From positions 2,914,001-2,978,000 of the forward strand of contig NZ_JAJVCN010000001.1 of assembly GCF_021390435.2 (NCBI RefSeq): a stretch of 64,000 nt of DNA, in the 5' to 3' direction. The DNA comes from Kibdelosporangium philippinense. GTDB taxonomy: Bacteria; Actinomycetota; Actinomycetes; Mycobacteriales; Pseudonocardiaceae. How positions within the stretch are numbered: position 1 is the stretch's first letter; the number at the start of each line of letters is the position of its first letter. Of the stretch, positions 57,933-64,000 are shown one piece after another. The position numbers and the translations under genes are program-made. The notes under the pieces were generated by a model. The model was not told the origin of the DNA and searched no databases. It saw only the letters and a program-made list of their open reading frames with translations.

Positions 57933-59919
57933 ACGTGTTCGTGGTGCCGGTCAGCGGGGAAATGGCGCCGGTCCACCCGTTCTTCCAGTCTCCATTGTGG
58001 ACGATCCGGTACGTGCCAGCCGGTGTGCCGGTCGGAATGGTCCACGTGATGTTGGCCTCGGAGTTGGCGACGCCGACCCGCTTCCAGTGGTACCTCGTCG
58101 ACCAGTCGCCGTCGTCCGCGACCCGGGTCCACGTTCCGTTGACAAGTTGTTGCACCTCAAGGAATGTCCCGTTGCGGTGCAAGTTGTTCTTCGGGTGGCC
58201 GGTGACGAACACGGTGTCGACCGTCTGGCCAGCCTGGTAGGTCGCCGCCGGTTGCTTCAGCACCTGACCGAAGTTCTGGCCAGGGGCCTTGTCGTCGAAC
58301 ACGACACCGGTCTGCAGGTTGATGTCCGTGAACGGCGGCTTGGTCGGCGTCGGCCCGGCGGTCAGTGCGGACCCGGCCTTCATCGACGCGGCAAGCGCAG
58401 CGAACTCCTGCTGATATGCCGGAGTCGTGTTGCGACCGAACAAAGTGGACCCGCCCTCGTACTGCTGCAGGTCGTACTCCTCAGGCGTGGTCACGTACTG
58501 GCTGTACTCGTTGGCGTAACCCTGGATGAGGACGTTCTCGATCGGCACGCCGAGTTCCTGCGCGACACTGCGACGGATCCGCAGACCGGCGACAATCGTG
58601 ACTTCGCCGGGCGCGGCGACCAGGTGCAACTGGCCGAGCTTGACGATCTGCAGCGGCACGATGTTCGGTGTCGCCTGGATGATCCCGGTCGGCACGAGGG
58701 ACGCCTTCGGGTACTGGCAGTCACGAAGCCATTGCGGTACTTCCATTTGCAGCGGCTCGAAGAGCTTCTTCCACGGGCTCGTCATGCCTTCGTTGAACAA
58801 CGGAATCGCGGGGCCGTCCTCGACGCTACCCGCCAGTGTGGACGCACCGACAACACCGGAACAGGTCTTGGCAGCCTTGCCATCGATGGAGTACTTGGCG
58901 CCGACCGTCGTGTTGCCCATGTCGATGAACCGCATCCGGTAGTCCACCGCGCCGCTGATCGGCGACTGCGGTCCGTTGTAGACCTCCTGCGCCTTGCGGT
59001 TCTGCCGCTCGCCAATGATCCGGGTGTTCTCTACATCGTTCTCGGTCGGCCCGGAACCCGGCTTGAGGTTCAGGTTCGGTGACATGTCACCGGCATTGGT
59101 GTTCGGGAACGCCGCGACGAATCCCGGCTTGTTCTCCAGGTACCGCACGCCTTCGTCGTCATGCTCCCACTGGTACGCCGCGTAACCCTTGTTGTCCGGG
59201 CTGATCAGCGTGTTCGCGTTGGTCATCGAGGTGTTGTGGGTGGCGAACCAGTTGATCGCGCCCACATCGTTGTTGCCCTGCTTGAGCCGTAGCACGGTCA
59301 TCGACGGGTCGATGGCGTTGGGGAAGAAAGCCCTGTCCGACGCGGCATTCGCGTTGAACGCCACCCGCGACCGGTTCACGCTCGCATTGGTCAGCTCACC
59401 ACGGCCGATCGACATCGACCCAGGCTTGAGATCCTCGTGTGCCTCGACGATCGACTCGACGATGCCATCGGTGATGGCATTCAGCGTCTGCGGCTGCATC
59501 CCGAGGATGGAGAGGTTGTAGGCGATGTTGTGCGAGAAGCCGCCAGGGCCCGCGTGCGTGTGCGTCGCGGAGAGAAGCAGGTTCTCCTTGGTGTAGAGCT
59601 CGCCGTACTTCGGCTTGAGCTTCGCCAGCACGGCCTCCTGGACCGCGCGGAAGATCATCGCGAGATCGGCGTTGACGTAGGCGACCCGCTTGTTCGACTC
59701 GCGGTCGACCACGATGTAGGCACGAGAGCGTTGCCGCTGGTGAATGCCGGTGGTCTTCTGGTCGAAACTGGAGTACCCCATCATGCCGTTCTCCGCGGCG
59801 GGCCCGGTGACATCGGAGATGCCACGCCCGATCAGGTACGGCTCGGGCGCAGCGGTCGCCGGTAGTCCCGTGAACACCAGCGCGGCCGCGAGCACCGCCA
59901 GCATGCCCGACCTTCGCAT
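57919..59919 (-). CDS. Neutral/alkaline non-lysosomal ceramidase
   Basis: 666 residues. A signal peptide (1-23) and a good ribosome binding site (AGGAGG) support the ATG at 59919. Zinc-site residues include ATHTHAGPGGFSH (120-130), and the nucleophile is Ser280 in NTNAGDMSPN. The C-terminal ~150 residues form the immunoglobulin-like domain typical of the family. A secreted enzyme that splits ceramide or N-acyl sphingolipids into sphingosine and fatty acid. Stand-alone gene. Confidence 0.93.
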   Translation of the reverse strand: MRRSGMLAVLAAALVFTGLPATAAPEPYLIGRGISDVTGPAAENGMMGYSSFDQKTTGIHQRQRSRAYIVVDRESNKRVAYVNADLAMIFRAVQEAVLAKLKPKYGELYTKENLLLSATHTHAGPGGFSHNIAYNLSILGMQPQTLNAITDGIVESIVEAHEDLKPGSMSIGRGELTNASVNRSRVAFNANAASDRAFFPNAIDPSMTVLRLKQGNNDVGAINWFATHNTSMTNANTLISPDNKGYAAYQWEHDDEGVRYLENKPGFVAAFPNTNAGDMSPNLNLKPGSGPTENDVENTRIIGERQNRKAQEVYNGPQSPISGAVDYRMRFIDMGNTTVGAKYSIDGKAAKTCSGVVGASTLAGSVEDGPAIPLFNEGMTSPWKKLFEPLQMEVPQWLRDCQYPKASLVPTGIIQATPNIVPLQIVKLGQLHLVAAPGEVTIVAGLRIRRSVAQELGVPIENVLIQGYANEYSQYVTTPEEYDLQQYEGGSTLFGRNTTPAYQQEFAALAASMKAGSALTAGPTPTKPPFTDINLQTGVVFDDKAPGQNFGQVLKQPAATYQAGQTVDTVFVTGHPKNNLHRNGTFLEVQQLVNGTWTRVADDGDWSTRYHWKRVGVANSEANITWTIPTGTPAGTYRIVHNGDWKNGWTGAISPLTGTTNTFTVN

Positions 59920-60051
59920 CCCAACCTCCTGGCCTTACCGTGGATATACGCGAAAGGAATTCACCTTTCGGGCACCGTAGGTGATCTAGACCACTGCTGG
60001 CAAGACACAAAGTGATCAAGGGTGTACGGACGGGCGCAATTGCCTGACCGA

Positions 60052-60384
60052 ATGGTGGAGGATCAGGGCTTTGCTGCCCGATTGACGCGATTACTCGAGG
60101 CCCTTGAGCTGGCTCCGGCGAGCCTGCCGGATGCGGCGGCGGTGCTGGCCGGGGCAGAGCCGAGCCCGGAACTGTTTCTTGCTCTCGCCCGGTCGATGCC
60201 GCAACAGCAACGCACTGGTCCTCCCAGCGACCCTCGGAGGCGCGAGCAGTACCTGCCAGGCTTCGGTGGTGTGCTCCTTCGCCTGTTGCGCAACAGAAAC
60301 CTTGGGTGTGGATGGAGCGGGTCAAGTACTCGTCGCCGCGTGAAGGGGGTGAAACCGGCTGAAACTGTCGGTCGGGGTGAGTAG
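60052..60384 (+). CDS. Hypothetical small protein (uncertain)
   Basis: 110 codons from the ATG at 60052 (GTG at 60022 is also in frame). The first half looks protein-like and helical (FAARLTRLLEALELAPASLP), while the second half is Arg-rich and may be out of frame. No family recognised. It ends 9 bases before the PPOX gene, which argues for a real leader gene, but it may be a decayed frame. Confidence 0.3.
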   Translation: MVEDQGFAARLTRLLEALELAPASLPDAAAVLAGAEPSPELFLALARSMPQQQRTGPPSDPRRREQYLPGFGGVLLRLLRNRNLGCGWSGSSTRRRVKGVKPAETVGRGE

Positions 60385-60393
60385 CCTGCGGGT

Positions 60394-61017
60394 ATGGCGA
60401 CGACGGAGATCAAGACCCTTGACCAGCTGCGGGAACTTACCGGTGAGCCAGCCGAGCGGGCCAAGCGCAAGATCATTGATCGCATCGATGACCATGCGCG
60501 GACCTTGATCGCGCATTCGCCGCTCGTGTTGTTGGCGACAGCGTCGGCGGAGGGGACGTGTGATGTGTCGCCGCGGGGCGATCCGGCGGGCTCGGTACTT
60601 GTCCTGGATGATCAGACTCTGGTCATCGCAGATCGGCCGGGTAACAAGCTGCATGACAGCTTGACCAACATCATCGTGAATCCGCATGTCGGGCTGCTCT
60701 TTGTCGTCCCGGCGATGAACGAGACGCTTCGGGTCAACGGGCGCGCCAAGCTCGTGTCCGACGCGCCGTTCTTCGAATCCTTGGTGGTCAAGGGCAAACG
60801 GCCGGACTTGGCCATCGTTGTCGAGGTCCAACAGCTCTACATGCACTGTGCCAAGGCGTTTTTGCGGTCAGGTCTGTGGAACCAGGAGACGTGGCCGGAC
60901 CGCGCGACGCTGCCGACCCTCGGCACGATCTTCAAGGACCAGATCGCTGACCTCCCGGTAACCGCCGAAGAGCTTGACGCGAGTCTCGAGGAGCGAAACC
61001 GGACACTGCAGTACTGA
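60394..61017 (+). CDS. PPOX-type flavoprotein (MSMEG_1061 family)
   Basis: 207 residues of the split-barrel flavin-binding fold of pyridoxamine-phosphate-oxidase-like proteins. Features of the MSMEG_1061 branch: LVLLATASAEGTCDVSPRGD, VIADRPGNKLHDSLTNI, HVGLLFVVPAMNETLRVNG, and CAKAFLRSGLW. It binds FMN and probably reduces or oxidises a small molecule; the physiological reaction is unknown. Confidence 0.9.
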   Translation: MATTEIKTLDQLRELTGEPAERAKRKIIDRIDDHARTLIAHSPLVLLATASAEGTCDVSPRGDPAGSVLVLDDQTLVIADRPGNKLHDSLTNIIVNPHVGLLFVVPAMNETLRVNGRAKLVSDAPFFESLVVKGKRPDLAIVVEVQQLYMHCAKAFLRSGLWNQETWPDRATLPTLGTIFKDQIADLPVTAEELDASLEERNRTLQY

Positions 61018-61120
61018 TGTCGCGGTCGTCGGGACAGTCGGTGTGTTTTCAGGCAGCGCGTTGTGGTCTAAGGGGTGATCTTTTCCGGCAACGTAAGCAC
61101 TGTTGAGCAGGCTGTGGGGC

Positions 61121-62146
61121 ATGAGGATTTCCACAGTCGGCGCGATCGTGGCCGTGCTCGTCGCAGGGGTGGCCGGGCAGGCGAGCGCGGGATACGACCA
61201 GCCGAGGCCGATCCCGAAGCACGTGCTCGCGCCCTACTTCCAGGCCTATCTGCCGGGCGATCCCGGTGATCTCGCGGAGAAGTCCGGCGCACGCTACCTG
61301 AACCTGTCGTTCCTGCACACGAACAAGCCGGGGGAGTGCGAGGTCTACTGGAACGGCGTCCCGGCCGCGCAACCCGGCTATCTCGAGGGAATCGCGAAGA
61401 TCCGCCGAAACGGTGGCGACGTCATCCCCGCGTTCGGAGGGGCGTACGCGGGGGAGACCCACACCGAGATCGCGGACAGCTGCGCGGACATAGACGCGAT
61501 CGCGGCGGCGTACCAGAAGACCGTGACCACGTACAACGTCAGCCGTCTCGACATGGACATCGAAGGCGACTCCTTGTACAACACCGCCGCGATCGACCGT
61601 CGCAACAAGGCGCTGCGTAAGGCGCAGGACTGGGCCAAGGGGCAAAACAGGCCGCTGGAGATCGTCTACACGATCGGGACCGGGCCGCACGAGCCCAATC
61701 TCGACGGCATCAAGCTCGTCCGCAACGCCATAGAGAACGGCGTCGACGTACGCATGGTCAACATCATGACCTTCGACTTCTTCGACAACAAGCAGCACGA
61801 CATGGCACAGGACGCGATGACTGCGGGCGAAGCTCTGGTCAAGCAGCTCAAAGAGCTGTACCCGAGCAAGAGCAACGCCCAGCTGTGGAACATGGTCGGT
61901 ATCACCGCGATGGTTGGCCTCGACGACTACGGCGCCAACGGCGAGACTGGCCCCAAAGAGGTCTTCACGCCAGCCAATGCCATCGAAGTCACGGTATGGG
62001 CGTGGCTCAAGGGCATCGGACAGCTGTCGTTCTGGGCCCTGGCCCGGGACAACGGGAATTGTCCCGGTGAGCACAAAGAGGACTGTTCCGGAGTCGAACA
62101 GGCGCCGTGGCAATACACCCGCACAATGCGGCTGTTCACGCACTAA
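61121..62146 (+). CDS. Secreted GH18 family (chitinase-like) protein
   Basis: 341 residues. Signal peptide 1-23. The TIM-barrel carries the GH18 catalytic motif DxDxE as LDMDIEGD (Glu148 as acid/base). The match is to the bacterial chitinase D-like/GH18 group, with no separate carbohydrate-binding domain. It would hydrolyse chitin or related N-acetylglucosamine polymers. The 3' end overlaps the convergent esterase gene by 11 bases. Confidence 0.88.
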   Translation: MRISTVGAIVAVLVAGVAGQASAGYDQPRPIPKHVLAPYFQAYLPGDPGDLAEKSGARYLNLSFLHTNKPGECEVYWNGVPAAQPGYLEGIAKIRRNGGDVIPAFGGAYAGETHTEIADSCADIDAIAAAYQKTVTTYNVSRLDMDIEGDSLYNTAAIDRRNKALRKAQDWAKGQNRPLEIVYTIGTGPHEPNLDGIKLVRNAIENGVDVRMVNIMTFDFFDNKQHDMAQDAMTAGEALVKQLKELYPSKSNAQLWNMVGITAMVGLDDYGANGETGPKEVFTPANAIEVTVWAWLKGIGQLSFWALARDNGNCPGEHKEDCSGVEQAPWQYTRTMRLFTH

Positions 62147-62738
62147 GCCATCGGCGAGCCTTTTCCACAGCTTCCAGGGTGATCTGGTGGCCGCCGGGGT
62201 GACGGTGCACGGTGACATCCACCGACCGTTCCCGCAAGCGCGCCACCAGGTCCTCATTGGACTCAAGCGGTGCCATCGGGTCACGAGTCCCGTTGGACAA
62301 GAACACCCTGCTACCGGTGAGATCCAAAGCCGGGGGAGAAGGGACCGGCAACATGGAGGCGAACGCGACCATCTCGGTCAACGCATCCGGTCGCAGCAAA
62401 ACCGTTGCCACGCCGATGTTCGCGCCGTTGGAGAACCCGACACCGACAAGGCGACGATCCGCTAGGTCGTACTGTTTGACCGCCGAAACCACGAAGTCGG
62501 CTAGCTCATTGGAGCGGTAAACCACATCCTCGTGGTCGAAAACGCCTTCCCGAAGCCGACGAAACCACCGAGGCATACCATTCTCGCGAACCTGACCAGC
62601 GGGCGCGAGAATGGCCGAGCCTGGACTGAGCTCCCTGGCGAGACCAATGAGGTCGGACGGAGTGCCGCCCGTGCCATGTAACAACAACAGCACGGGCTTG
62701 TCCGAATCGCCTTGCTCATAAAGGTGTTCGAGGCTCAT
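62136..62738 (-). CDS. Alpha/beta hydrolase (MhqD-like carboxylesterase)
   Basis: 200 residues. Triad: Ser in GFSNGAN, Asp in NGTRDPMAP and His in GGHQI, with the oxyanion motif LLHGTGG near residue 21. It resembles the phospholipase/carboxylesterase family that includes Bacillus MhqD. The start overlaps the stop of the dioxygenase gene (ATGA), a coupling also found for mhq genes, so it likely takes part in detoxifying quinone-like compounds. Confidence 0.88.
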   Translation of the reverse strand: MSLEHLYEQGDSDKPVLLLLHGTGGTPSDLIGLARELSPGSAILAPAGQVRENGMPRWFRRLREGVFDHEDVVYRSNELADFVVSAVKQYDLADRRLVGVGFSNGANIGVATVLLRPDALTEMVAFASMLPVPSPPALDLTGSRVFLSNGTRDPMAPLESNEDLVARLRERSVDVTVHRHPGGHQITLEAVEKARRWLSA

Positions 62739-63718
62739 CGCGTCGCCAATTTCTCGGCAACCGCCGGGTTGTTCTCGTCCGGCAGGTTCAGTTTCACCAG
62801 ACCGGCCGCGATCTCGTCACGGTTGGGCTCCAGCCACGGCGGCAGCTTCAGCGCGCGACCAAGCTCAAGCAGTGGTTCGTCCACAGTGAACCCGATGTCG
62901 TCGGTGGCGACCTCGAACAAGGTGCCGCCCGGCTCACGGAAGTAGATCGAGTGGAAGTACTGCCGGTCCAGGATCGCCGTCACGTTCACGCCGTCGTTCA
63001 CCAACTCCTCGCGCCAGGCCTGCTGGGTCGCGTCATCCGGCACGCGCCACGCGACGTGGTGCACGGTCCCACCGGCGACCAAACCCCTGGGCGCGCCAGG
63101 CGTGACAAGCACATCCACCAACGCTCCGGGGCCGCCGTCTCCTGCGGCAAACCGAAGCCGGTTGCCCTCTTGGTGCTTGAACGTCAGGCCGAGACCATCG
63201 GTGAGCATCTTGGCGGTGTCCGCCTCATCAGAAACCGACAGTGTCACGGAGTGTAGACCGCGGATCGCGTGCTCGCCGGGAACCAACGCGGTGTCCCACG
63301 GGTTACGTGGGTCGTCCTGCTTGTGCGCGACAAGCGCGATGGTCAGACCGTCCGGGTCGTCGAACGACAGCGTGTCTTCCTGGTCGCGGTTGGTGATACG
63401 GCTCGTCCGCACGCCGACCTCGGCCAGGTGCTCGCTCCACCAGCCGATCGAATCGGCGGGCACGGAAAACGCGGTCGTGGTGGCCTGGCCGGTGCCATGG
63501 CGGCCGTTGGCGACGTGGTTCCACGGGAAGAACGTCATGATCGTGCCCGGTCGGCCGGCTTCGTCACCGTAGTAAAGGTGGTACACGCCCGGGTCGTCGA
63601 AGTTGACCGTCGTCTTCACCAGTCGCAGCCCGAGGGTGCGGGCGTAGAAGTCGACGTTGCGTTGCGGGTTGCTGACGATGGCCGTGACGTGGTGCAGACC
63701 GTTCGTCTTGATCGCCAT
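62735..63718 (-). CDS. Ring-cleaving dioxygenase (MhqO-like, glyoxalase fold)
   Basis: 327 residues with two vicinal-oxygen-chelate domains. First domain: GLHHVTAIVSNPQRNVDFYARTLG and TTVNFDDPGVYHLYYGDE; second: GLHSVTLSVSDEADT, VHHVAWRVPDDATQQAW and YFREPGGTLFEVATDDIGF. His and Glu metal ligands are in place. The protein matches the MhqO/LinE-type family that opens hydroquinone rings. Divergent from a MarR regulator, with which it shares a palindromic site. Confidence 0.92.
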   Translation of the reverse strand: MAIKTNGLHHVTAIVSNPQRNVDFYARTLGLRLVKTTVNFDDPGVYHLYYGDEAGRPGTIMTFFPWNHVANGRHGTGQATTTAFSVPADSIGWWSEHLAEVGVRTSRITNRDQEDTLSFDDPDGLTIALVAHKQDDPRNPWDTALVPGEHAIRGLHSVTLSVSDEADTAKMLTDGLGLTFKHQEGNRLRFAAGDGGPGALVDVLVTPGAPRGLVAGGTVHHVAWRVPDDATQQAWREELVNDGVNVTAILDRQYFHSIYFREPGGTLFEVATDDIGFTVDEPLLELGRALKLPPWLEPNRDEIAAGLVKLNLPDENNPAVAEKLATR

Positions 63719-63763
63719 GACTGCCTCCTGGGTCGCTCTCTGAGAAGAATCTAATCCGTAAAC

Positions 63764-63779
63764 ATCTTGCGCACAAGAT
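63764..63779. promoter_or_regulatory. Palindromic MarR operator candidate (ATCTTG-CGCA-CAAGAT)
   Basis: A perfect 6-bp dyad with a 4-base spacer between the divergent dioxygenase and MarR genes, 45 bases from the former and 34 from the latter. The ATCTTG half resembles sites of MhqR/MarR-type repressors. Likely represses both directions. Confidence 0.6.
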
Positions 63780-63813
63780 ATATTCCAGCGAGCGGTGGCG
63801 GTATGGTGTGCCC

Positions 63814-64000
63814 ATGCCGGATATCGGGGACGACGAGATCGTCACGTGGTGGGGCCTGGTGATCGAGGGCTACCAGGCCACGCAGGACCGCCTGCTCGCA
63901 GAGATCGCGAGCCGCCTCGGCCTCGCGCCCGGTCCCTTCGACATCCTGCTGCGGCTGCTGCGCTCACCCGGACACCGACTGCCGATGACGCGCCTTGCCA
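63814..64000 (+). CDS. MarR family regulator (3' end outside window)
   Basis: 62 codons from the ATG at 63814 to the window end, with no stop. The translated part (WWGLVIEGYQATQDRLLAEI then LGLAPGPFDILLRLLRSPGH) is the N-terminal dimerisation helix and first DNA-binding helices of a MarR protein. Divergent from an MhqO/MhqD-like operon, so probably an MhqR-like repressor sensing quinones or related electrophiles. Confidence 0.85.
   Translation, partial: MPDIGDDEIVTWWGLVIEGYQATQDRLLAEIASRLGLAPGPFDILLRLLRSPGHRLPMTRLA

Noticed and set aside
57997..59082. A 361-codon plus-strand frame antisense to the ceramidase gene
   Set aside because: Arg/Val/Gly-rich shadow frame; the ceramidase has signal peptide, catalytic motifs and ribosome binding site.
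61049..62284. A 411-codon minus-strand frame antisense to the GH18 gene
   Set aside because: Shadow of a well-supported GH18 gene with a catalytic DxDxE motif on the other strand.

Overview
The window is high-GC DNA from an actinomycete. The gene content suggests a member of the Pseudonocardiaceae or a close relative: GTG starts are common, start and stop codons often overlap (ATGA/GTGA), there is an ini-like IniB/dynamin cluster, a DUF742 protein, an XRE-ImmA-MAB_1171c trio and an MSMEG_1061-type flavoprotein. The genus cannot be fixed from the sequence alone. No rRNA, tRNA or CRISPR array was seen.

Layout. 1-9.2 kb: an AI-2E family membrane protein cut by the window edge, a beta-helix lipoprotein, a cupin facing a GlxA-type AraC regulator, a methyltransferase facing a CGNR zinc-finger regulator, a STAS protein, a shortened AMP-ligase, the XRE/ImmA/MAB_1171c operon and a TPR protein. 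9.2-19 kb: a SET-type MFS exporter coupled to a PH-domain protein, a luciferase-like oxidoreductase, a second PH protein, an HD protein, a DraG-like hydrolase with an LRV-repeat protein, YchJ, a secreted BNR protein, a PGPGW membrane protein and a secreted S1 protease.

19-36 kb is the most distinctive part. It holds two tandem DUF4132 genes, a MoxR AAA+ ATPase, a DUF5682 protein, a VWA protein and a SWIM zinc-finger protein, all on the plus strand with ATGA-type junctions. The set and order match the poorly understood E. coli yehI-yehL-yehM-yehP-yehQ genes. Three unrelated insertion sequences have hit this locus. An IS110 element lies upstream. An IS5-family element splits the DUF5682 gene, with a TAA duplication that lets the gene be rebuilt exactly. 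An IS1182-family element sits just after the ATG of the SWIM gene and supplies a substitute in-frame GTG. No IS was recognised elsewhere in the window.

36-47 kb: small hypothetical proteins; a DUF2199 gene whose C-terminal part is put out of frame by a three-copy 8-bp tandem repeat; a lone DUF742 protein; then an ini-like cluster of divergent Hsp70, IniB-like repeat protein, IniA-like dynamin, IniC-like GTPase and a LuxR/ATPase regulator. Both GTPases seem to have lost switch II, and the second also switch I, by in-frame deletion.

47-64 kb: an SDR, a lipoprotein, a DHA2-type MFS pump, a PQQ-type sugar dehydrogenase and an aldose epimerase, a NarL/histidine kinase pair facing a MacB-like ABC transporter, a GMC oxidoreductase remnant, a neutral ceramidase, a PPOX flavoprotein, a GH18 protein and an mhq-like module (dioxygenase plus esterase, divergent MarR regulator with a palindromic operator) that runs off the window end.
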